A stretch of 35,324 bases of DNA from Firmicutes bacterium CAG:95 (GTDB lineage: Bacteria > Bacillota > Clostridia > Lachnospirales > Lachnospiraceae). The first letter of the stretch is position 1. Each line of letters starts with the position of its first letter. The notes beneath the pieces are model-generated. The model had not been told where the DNA came from and did no database searches. It saw only the letters and a program-made list of their open reading frames with translations. Location: contig FR902899.1 of the NCBI GenBank assembly GCA_000438155.1, forward strand, positions 462 to 35,785. The letters are read 5' to 3'. Shown one piece after another: positions 22,611-29,012 of this stretch. The translations under genes were made by a program, and so were the position numbers.

Positions 22611-23996
22611 CTATTTATTGCTCAGGTACTCGTCAATTCCCTTTGCTGCGGTCTTTCCTGCTCCCATGGCAAGAATAACAGTAGCAGCTCCGGTTACGGC
22701 ATCACCACCGGCATATACGCCTTCCTTCGTGGTCTTTCCACAGTCTTCCTCAGCAATAATACATTTGCGCTTGTTGATCTCAAGTCCCTTTGTAGTAGAG
22801 GAAATGAGCGGGTTCGGAGAAGTTCCGAGGGACATGATCACGGTATCTACGTCAATCACGAATTCGGATCCCGGTACTTCCACAGGTCTTCTTCTTCCGG
22901 ATTCATCGGGTTCACCAAGCTCCATCTTAATACACCTGATGCCATTTACCCATCCTTTTTCATCCTCAAGAATTTCTACCGGATTAGTCAGAAGATCAAA
23001 AATAATTCCTTCTTCCTTAGCATGATGAACTTCTTCCACACGGGCAGGAAGCTCTTCTTCGCTACGACGATATACGATATGTACCTCTGCACCAAGACGA
23101 AGTGCTGTTCTGGCTGCATCCATGGCTACGTTACCGCCGCCGACAACGGCTACCTTTTTACCATGCATAATCGGTGTATTGGAATCCTCACAAAAGGCCT
23201 TCATCAGGTTGCTTCTGGTTAAGTATTCATTTGCAGAAAATACACCGTTTGCCTGTTCTCCCGGAATACCCATGAACTTCGGAAGTCCGGCTCCAGAGCC
23301 GATAAATACTGCATCATATCCTTCTTCCTCTAACAGCTCATCAATGGTAACAGACTTACCGACAACAACGTTTGTCTCAATCTTAACACCAAGAGATTTT
23401 ACATTCTCAATTTCCTTAGCAACAACCTTGGTCTTTGGAAGACGGAATTCCGGAATACCATAAACCAGTACACCGCCCGGCTCATGTAATGCTTCAAAAA
23501 TCGTTACTTCATATCCCATCCTGGCAAGATCTCCGGCACAGGTAAGTCCTGCAGGACCGGAACCAATCACAGCAACCTTCTTGCCGTTTTTCTTTTCTGC
23601 ACCCTGAGGCTTGATTCCGGCTTCTCTTGCAGAATCTGCAACGAAACGTTCCAGCTTGCCGATGGAAACCGGCTCACCCTTGATGCCACGGATACACTTT
23701 CCTTCACACTGGCTCTCCTGCGGGCAGACACGTCCACATACGGCAGGAAGTGCAGAGGATTCGCTGATAACCTGGTAAGCGCCTTCCACATCACCATTCT
23801 TTACCTTTTCTATAAAGCCGGGGATATTGATGGATACCGGGCATCCCTTGATACACTGGGCGTTCTTGCAGTTGATACATCTGGAAGCCTCTTCCATGGC
23901 CTCTTCCCTGTTATATCCTAAACATACTTCTTCAAAATTGGTAGCCCTGACCTTTGGATCCTGCTCCCGAACCGGTGTCTTCTTTAATACATCCAT
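22611..23996 (-). CDS. nfnB: NADH-dependent ferredoxin:NADP+ oxidoreductase, large subunit (NfnB-like)
   Basis: The 461-residue large subunit of a likely electron-bifurcating Nfn complex, related to the small subunit of glutamate synthase (GltD/GltA-like). The N-terminal cysteines for two [4Fe-4S] clusters are at residues 40, 43, 48, 52 and 87, 91, 97, 101. The FAD motif VIGSGPAGLTC begins near 143, and the NADP-binding KVAVVGGGNVAMDAAR near 280. The C-terminal YAGGDAVTGAATVILAMGAGKTAAKGID is typical. The ATG overlaps the nfnA stop by one base (TAATG), which implies coupling and a 1:1 ratio. Without the partner it would be annotated glutamate synthase small subunit. The adjacent nfnA makes Nfn the better call. 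Confidence 0.92.
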   Translation of the reverse strand: MDVLKKTPVREQDPKVRATNFEEVCLGYNREEAMEEASRCINCKNAQCIKGCPVSINIPGFIEKVKNGDVEGAYQVISESSALPAVCGRVCPQESQCEGKCIRGIKGEPVSIGKLERFVADSAREAGIKPQGAEKKNGKKVAVIGSGPAGLTCAGDLARMGYEVTIFEALHEPGGVLVYGIPEFRLPKTKVVAKEIENVKSLGVKIETNVVVGKSVTIDELLEEEGYDAVFIGSGAGLPKFMGIPGEQANGVFSANEYLTRSNLMKAFCEDSNTPIMHGKKVAVVGGGNVAMDAARTALRLGAEVHIVYRRSEEELPARVEEVHHAKEEGIIFDLLTNPVEILEDEKGWVNGIRCIKMELGEPDESGRRRPVEVPGSEFVIDVDTVIMSLGTSPNPLISSTTKGLEINKRKCIIAEEDCGKTTKEGVYAGGDAVTGAATVILAMGAGKTAAKGIDEYLSNK

Positions 23997-24883
23997 TATT
24001 TGTCACCTCCGCAATTTCCACATCCGCCGTGATGTGTATCTCCTTCTTTTGCCTTAAGATAAGCTCTGCCCTCTGCTGTTTTATAGATCTGTTGTCTCTG
24101 CATTGCTTCATCGAAGTTTACCAGATGTCCATCAAATTCAGGACCATCCACACAGGCAAATTTCACTTCATCACCAATAGTAACACGGCAGGCACCACAC
24201 ATACCGGTACCGTCTACCATAATCGGATTTAAACTGACAACAGTAGGAAGATTTAACTCCTTAGTCAGTTTGCAGACAAACTTCATCATAATCATCGGAC
24301 CGATTGCCACGCAGACATCGTAATGCTTTCCTTCATTAATAAGATCCGTAATCGTCTGGGTAACCATACCGCTTCTTCCGTAGGAGCCATCGTCTGTTGT
24401 TACATAAAGATTGCCTGCAACAGCCTTCATTTCATCTTCCAGAATTAAGATATCCTTTGTCTTTGCACCTACAATAACATCTGCTGCAACGCCATGCTCA
24501 TGGAGCCATTTCACCTGCGGATAGACCGGGGCTGTTCCTACACCGCCTGCCACAAACAGAATACTCTTCTTCTTAAGTTCTTCTATGTTTTCTTTCACAA
24601 ATTCAGATGGACATCCAAGCGGTCCTACAAAATCGTGAAAAGCATCTCCTGCCTTCAAGGATGACATGTACTGTGTTCCTGCTCCGACGATCTGGAACAC
24701 AATAGTAACCGTTCCCTTCTCCCTGTCATAATCACAGATCGTCAGGGGGATTCTTTCTGCATCCGCATCGGTTCTTACGATCACAAACTGACCGGGTTCA
24801 CAGGACTTTGCTACTCTTTCTGCTTCAACAACCATGGAAAAAATGTTTGCTGTAAGCTCTTTTGCTTCTAAAATCTTGTACAT
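23996..24883 (-). CDS. nfnA: NADH-dependent ferredoxin:NADP+ oxidoreductase, small subunit (NfnA-like)
   Basis: A 295-residue FAD/NAD-binding subunit of the ferredoxin-NADP reductase family (also seen as PyrK or SudB homologues). An N-terminal flavin-binding barrel (RTDADAERIPLTICDYDREKG) is followed by an NAD domain (SILFVAGGVGTAPVYPQVKWL, about 107-127). The [2Fe-2S] site is formed by probable ligands Asp224, Cys229, Cys232 and Cys244 (MVDGTGMCGACRV...FACVDGPEFDGH). One aspartate ligand is typical of Nfn. An additional C-terminal tail contains HHGGCGNCGGDK (two extra Cys). Translation starts behind GGAGG, 14 bp after the upstream zinc-ribbon/TPR gene. Pairing with nfnB supports a complex exchanging NADH, reduced ferredoxin and NADPH. 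Confidence 0.92.
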   Translation of the reverse strand: MYKILEAKELTANIFSMVVEAERVAKSCEPGQFVIVRTDADAERIPLTICDYDREKGTVTIVFQIVGAGTQYMSSLKAGDAFHDFVGPLGCPSEFVKENIEELKKKSILFVAGGVGTAPVYPQVKWLHEHGVAADVIVGAKTKDILILEDEMKAVAGNLYVTTDDGSYGRSGMVTQTITDLINEGKHYDVCVAIGPMIMMKFVCKLTKELNLPTVVSLNPIMVDGTGMCGACRVTIGDEVKFACVDGPEFDGHLVNFDEAMQRQQIYKTAEGRAYLKAKEGDTHHGGCGNCGGDK

Positions 24884-24897
24884 ATTTAGCCTCCACT

Positions 24898-26364
24898 TTA
24901 TTTATTCAAAGGGATAATCCCCATTTGACCATTTTCATCGTAAACCAGACGGTTAGGTGTTCCACTGTAAACCTCTACCGCATACAGTCTTCCGGTCTGT
25001 GTCCGTTTTCCCGCCGAATCGACAATTGATTCGCTTAATTTATAATAATATCCTAAATTTGGGATTTCGACAAGAGTCTCATACTCATAAACGTATCTTC
25101 CTTCGATTTCAAAGGAATTCCCCTGCATATCCTTTAGAATATGCTGATCCATAAGCGCTTTTTTCACACGATCAATCGCTGCCTTTACGGTAACCTGTGT
25201 CTGTAGCTCGAAATCATAACTCCGGTACACCACTTCACTCATTACCCCTTCTTCGGAAATCACCGCAAATCGGTAATTTGTCCGTCCAAGCGGCATATCA
25301 ATCGGTTCTGTATATAATAAACTATTTTCATCCGGTTCGGAACCATCTGTTGTATAGTAAATATTTCCTTCTTCCGCCGTAATTACCTCAATTAAGGTAG
25401 GAAGCTGATAATCCCCGCTGCTCGGTGTAACCTCCGGTTTCTCCGGAATGGCAACATCAATGAGATAATAATTCTCTACCGTTTCGCTGCGGATCCCATA
25501 ATCATTCACGAAAACAGCCTTAATCCGGTGTTCTCCCGGTTCCAGCTGAATCGGCGCCGTATATACCAGACTGTGCTCCTGCGGCTCACTGCCATCGGTC
25601 GTATAATAAATGGTTCCCGTGGTATTCGCAGTAATTTTAAGAGAGATCACCTTTTCATAATTTCCGGTAGAATAACCAAATTCCGGTTTCATTGCCATAT
25701 AATGCTGGAACTGCGTCTGTACTGCAGTATCCCCACTTTCCATCAGCAATTCATTAATCCTCTCATAATTCTGCTGTCCGGCAAGAATCGTAATGATAAA
25801 ATCAAAATACTGTATCTTCCGTTCCTCGTCCATCGACCGTTTAAAGACAACATTTTCGAGGATTTCTGCCGCCCGGTCTGCTTCCCCCAGTTCATAATAG
25901 CACTGTGCCTGCATATAAGGAATCCCGGTATCCTCCGGCTGCAGCTTTTCTGCCTTTACAAGACAGGTAAGTGCATTCTCGTACTGTGCTTTCTCCATGC
26001 GTTCTTCTGCTTCCCGGATCTGATAGTTCACCGAATAATTCTGATAAATAAGGCCGGCAAGAAGAATAATAACAAGTGTCATCAGGATGGAGGCAAGCGT
26101 GGTAATTAAAATACGCTTCCTCGAAGTAATCCCGCGGAAAACATTTCCTTCCTTAAGAAAATCCTCCTCTTGCGGTTTCTTTTTTAAATCTGAGGAATTT
26201 TCAGACAGGTCCGGATTGATTTCCCATGCAACGGTCGACAGGGTTTCTTCAATACTGTTCTGAATTTCAGGCTCAAAATCCGGAACAATCTGGATCTCTG
26301 CTCCACATCGTTCACAGTAAAGATGTTCTTCCTTCATTTCATATCCGCATCGTGGACAAATCAT
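24898..26364 (-). CDS. Zinc-ribbon, TPR-like and chitobiase-C-domain repeat membrane protein
   Basis: A 488-residue protein. An N-terminal zinc ribbon (CPRC at 3-6 and CERC at 17-20) is followed by a charged linker and a hydrophobic helix (about 86-108). A helical TPR-like segment (about 118-220; AEERMEKAQYENALTCLVKAEKLQPEDTG) comes next. Two copies of a chitobiase/FN3-associated beta domain follow, each containing YYTTDGSEP followed by a Y-T-x-P-I turn, near residues 250-270 and 337-357. The helix separates a cytosolic ribbon from extracytosolic repeats. The architecture suggests a stalk or wall-contacting sensor. It lies downstream of folD (67 bp) and 14 bp upstream of nfnA. Function unknown. 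Confidence 0.8.
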   Translation of the reverse strand: MICPRCGYEMKEEHLYCERCGAEIQIVPDFEPEIQNSIEETLSTVAWEINPDLSENSSDLKKKPQEEDFLKEGNVFRGITSRKRILITTLASILMTLVIILLAGLIYQNYSVNYQIREAEERMEKAQYENALTCLVKAEKLQPEDTGIPYMQAQCYYELGEADRAAEILENVVFKRSMDEERKIQYFDFIITILAGQQNYERINELLMESGDTAVQTQFQHYMAMKPEFGYSTGNYEKVISLKITANTTGTIYYTTDGSEPQEHSLVYTAPIQLEPGEHRIKAVFVNDYGIRSETVENYYLIDVAIPEKPEVTPSSGDYQLPTLIEVITAEEGNIYYTTDGSEPDENSLLYTEPIDMPLGRTNYRFAVISEEGVMSEVVYRSYDFELQTQVTVKAAIDRVKKALMDQHILKDMQGNSFEIEGRYVYEYETLVEIPNLGYYYKLSESIVDSAGKRTQTGRLYAVEVYSGTPNRLVYDENGQMGIIPLNK

Positions 26365-26379
26365 TTCCGCACCTCCTTC

Positions 26380-26419
26380 CCTGATCAGATATCAGGCTGC
26401 CTGCTTCTGAACAGTTACC
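26380..26419. repeat. Intergenic hairpin plus GGTAACTGTTCAG motif
   Basis: CCTGAT-cagat-ATCAGG (26380-26396) is a short inverted repeat. CTGAACAGTTACC (26407-26419) is the reverse complement of GGTAACTGTTCAG, which also appears at 35301-35313. A second GGTAACT copy lies just to the right. It fills the folD to zinc-ribbon gene gap and may belong to a dispersed repeat family. Confidence 0.4.
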
Positions 26420-26431
26420 TGAATATTATAG

Positions 26432-27268
26432 TTACCAAACAGAGCTCACGCAGTTATGCAGCAGCATCGCAATTGTCATCGGTCCTACTCCACCCGGTAC
26501 CGGTGTAATGGCTTCACAGACGGGAAATACGGAATCATAATCCACATCCCCGCAAAGTTTGTTGTTCTCATCCCGGTTAATACCAACGTCAATGACAACC
26601 GCACCCTCTTTTACATAATCTGCGTTTACCATCTTCGGCTTACCGATGGCAACAATCAGAATATCGGCCCGTTTGCAGATCTCCTTCAGATTCTTTGTTC
26701 TCGAATGTGCGATCGTAACGGTTGCATTCTCACGAAGCATTAATAATGCCATAGGCTTTCCAACAATATTACTTCTTCCTAAAATCACACATTCCTTACC
26801 TTCGATTTCGATATTGCTTCTCTTTAAAAGTTCAATAATTCCGGCAGGGGTGCAGGAAATAAAGCCCTTTTGTCCGATACAGAGTGCACCAACGCTTTGG
26901 GGATGAAAGCCGTCTACATCCTTTAATGGAGAAATAGCCTGAATCACCCGGTTTTCATCAATGTGGGAAGGTAATGGAAGCTGCACTAAAATACCGTTTA
27001 CATCCTTCCGCTCATTCAGTTCTGCGATCAGTTCAAGCAGTTCCTGCTGCGTGGTCTCCTCCGGAAGCTCATAGGATAACGACCGGATTCCAATGTATTC
27101 ACAGCCCTTTTTCTTATTTCTTACATAAACGGTGGACGCCGGATTATCACCGACCTGCACAACAGCAAGGGTAATCCCGATTCCCTGCTCCTTTAACTGC
27201 GCCACCTTTTCCTTCAGCTCATCCTTTAACTGTGTGGATATTTCTTTTCCATTAATGATCTTTGCCAT
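26432..27268 (-). CDS. folD: Bifunctional methylene-THF dehydrogenase / methenyl-THF cyclohydrolase
   Basis: Interconverts 5,10-methylene-, 5,10-methenyl- and 10-formyl-THF with NADP. The 278 residues match the family. The substrate site has the YVRNKK motif (Tyr48 and Lys52), the conserved VQLPLPSHI follows, then GRSNIVGKPMALLML (near 160-174) and a terminal PVPGGVGPMTIAMLLHN. I chose the ATG at 27268, which has GGAG seven bases upstream. The ATG at 27274 is two codons earlier and has only one base between GGAG and the start, so it is less likely. It lies 12 bp after fhs, so fhs-folD form a one-carbon operon. Confidence 0.97.
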   Translation of the reverse strand: MAKIINGKEISTQLKDELKEKVAQLKEQGIGITLAVVQVGDNPASTVYVRNKKKGCEYIGIRSLSYELPEETTQQELLELIAELNERKDVNGILVQLPLPSHIDENRVIQAISPLKDVDGFHPQSVGALCIGQKGFISCTPAGIIELLKRSNIEIEGKECVILGRSNIVGKPMALLMLRENATVTIAHSRTKNLKEICKRADILIVAIGKPKMVNADYVKEGAVVIDVGINRDENNKLCGDVDYDSVFPVCEAITPVPGGVGPMTIAMLLHNCVSSVW

Positions 27269-27280
27269 ATTCATACTCCT

Positions 27281-28951
27281 TTAGAATAATCCTGTGATCT
27301 TTCCGTCTTGGTTCACATCAATGTCAAATGCTGCCGGATGCTTTGGAAGTCCCGGCATCGTCATAACCGCTCCTGTCAGAACAACAACAAAGCCTGCACC
27401 TGCCGAAACATAAGCCTCTCTTACCTGTAAGGTAAATCCCTCCGGTCTTCCTAAGAGTTCCGGGTCATCCGACAGGGAATACTGCGTTTTCGCCATACAT
27501 ACCGGCAGGTTCCCAAATCCCATGTCTTCTATTTTCTTTAACTGCTTTAATGCTGCGGGTGCATAGCTTACACCGTCCGCACCATAAATTTCCCTGGCAA
27601 CGGTTTCAATTTTTTCCTTTAAGGAAGCTTCATCATCATACAATGGTTTAAAATGGCTTTCCTTGGTTTCTATGGATTGGATAACCTTTTGGGCAAGCTC
27701 GATACCGCCTTCCCCTCCATCGGTAAAGACTTTTGAGATTGCAAACTCACAGTTCCTCTCTTCACAGAACTGCTTTACCCATGCTGTTTCTGCTTCCGTA
27801 TCGGTATAAAAGCTGTTTAAGGTAACCACGACAGGCACTCCATATCTCTGAAGATTCTCAATATGCTTTTCAAGGTTCACGATTCCCTTTTTTAGAGCAT
27901 CCAGATTCTCATTTACAAGGTCTGCTTTTACAACGCCCCCATTGTATTTGAGTGCACGGATTGTTGCAACAAGAACCACAACATCCGGCTTTAAGCCTGC
28001 CATACGGCACTTGATATCAAAGAACTTCTCTGCCCCGAGATCGGCACCGAAGCCTGCTTCGGTGATACAATAGTCTGCCATTTTTAAAGCAGCCTTCGTA
28101 GCCCTTACAGAATTACAGCCATGTGCAATGTTTGCAAAAGGACCGCCATGGATCAGTACCGGATTGTGCTCTAAGGTCTGCACGAGATTCGGCTTCATCG
28201 CATCCTTAAGAAGGGCAGCCATTGCGCCTACTGCCTGCAGATCACTTGCCGTAACCGGCTCTCCCTGATAGTTATAGGCAACCACGATACGGGAAAGACG
28301 TTCCTTTAAATCCTGCATATCATCTGCCAGACAAAGAATTGCCATGATTTCAGAAGCAACCGTAATCACAAAATGGTCCTCCCTTACTGTTCCATCTGCC
28401 TTTGCCCCAAGTCCGACAACGACATTACGCAGCACACGGTCATTCATATCAAGGCATCGTTTCCAGGTCACCTGTCTTGGATCAATCTGTAACTGGTTAC
28501 CCTGTTGGATATGATTATCCAGCAATGCGGCAAGCAGATTGTTCGCTGAAGTGATCGCATGAAAATCTCCGGTAAAATGCAGGTTGATCTCTTCCATTGG
28601 GATGACCTGTGCATAGCCACCGCCGGCTGCACCGCCCTTAATTCCAAAGCATGGACCAAGAGAGGGCTCCCGTAACGCAATAACTGCCTTCTTTCCCATC
28701 CGTCCAAAGGCCTGTCCAAGTCCAACGCTGGTTGTTGTCTTTCCTTCTCCTGCCGGTGTCGGATTAATGGCTGTAACGAGGATCAGTTTTCCGTCCGGAC
28801 GTCCTTTTAGTTTTTCAAGATATTCCTCGGAAAGCTTGGCCTTATACTTACCATATAATTCCAGTTCGTCTGTTGTAATTCCAAGTGTTTCTGCAACTGA
28901 TATGATCGGTTCCATTTTTGCTTCCTGTGCAATTTCAATATCTGTTTTCAT
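27281..28951 (-). CDS. fhs: Formate-tetrahydrofolate ligase
   Basis: ATP-dependent formation of 10-formyl-THF from formate and THF, an entry step for one-carbon units and part of the Wood-Ljungdahl methyl branch. The 556 residues match the family. The P-loop TPAGEGKT (about 65-72) and REPSLGPCFGIKGGAAGGGYAQVIPMEEINLHFTGD block are diagnostic, as is the terminal TGAVMTMPGLPKHPAA. The ribosome binding site is AAAGGG about ten bases before the start. It is 12 bp upstream of folD. Together with NfnAB and 5-formyl-THF cyclo-ligase it could support formate assimilation. No other acetyl-CoA pathway gene is seen in the window. Confidence 0.97.
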   Translation of the reverse strand: MKTDIEIAQEAKMEPIISVAETLGITTDELELYGKYKAKLSEEYLEKLKGRPDGKLILVTAINPTPAGEGKTTTSVGLGQAFGRMGKKAVIALREPSLGPCFGIKGGAAGGGYAQVIPMEEINLHFTGDFHAITSANNLLAALLDNHIQQGNQLQIDPRQVTWKRCLDMNDRVLRNVVVGLGAKADGTVREDHFVITVASEIMAILCLADDMQDLKERLSRIVVAYNYQGEPVTASDLQAVGAMAALLKDAMKPNLVQTLEHNPVLIHGGPFANIAHGCNSVRATKAALKMADYCITEAGFGADLGAEKFFDIKCRMAGLKPDVVVLVATIRALKYNGGVVKADLVNENLDALKKGIVNLEKHIENLQRYGVPVVVTLNSFYTDTEAETAWVKQFCEERNCEFAISKVFTDGGEGGIELAQKVIQSIETKESHFKPLYDDEASLKEKIETVAREIYGADGVSYAPAALKQLKKIEDMGFGNLPVCMAKTQYSLSDDPELLGRPEGFTLQVREAYVSAGAGFVVVLTGAVMTMPGLPKHPAAFDIDVNQDGKITGLF

Positions 28952-28973
28952 CCCTCATAAACCCTTTCTTTCA

Positions 28974-29012
28974 AGCTGTAAGTATTCTGAACTGTTCAGC
29001 AGCTTTACAGCT
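28974..29012. repeat. Intergenic nested inverted repeat between ftsK and fhs
   Basis: An outer 8-bp stem (AGCTGTAA at 28974-28981 with TTACAGCT at 29005-29012) encloses an inner CTGAAC-T-GTTCAG (28987-28999). The two are separated by 5-base bulges on each side. It overlaps the ftsK stop. No T-run follows on either strand, so it is a poor terminator. Confidence 0.55.

Noticed and set aside
22618..23463. Long + strand open frames opposite nfnB and other + strand frames opposite - strand genes
   Set aside because: They are mirrored by well-conserved genes on the other strand, have no family resemblance and no ribosome binding sites.
25528..26109. 193-residue + strand open frame opposite the zinc-ribbon/TPR gene
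   Set aside because: It begins without a plausible ribosome binding site and has the composition of an antisense frame; the opposite strand shows recognisable domains.
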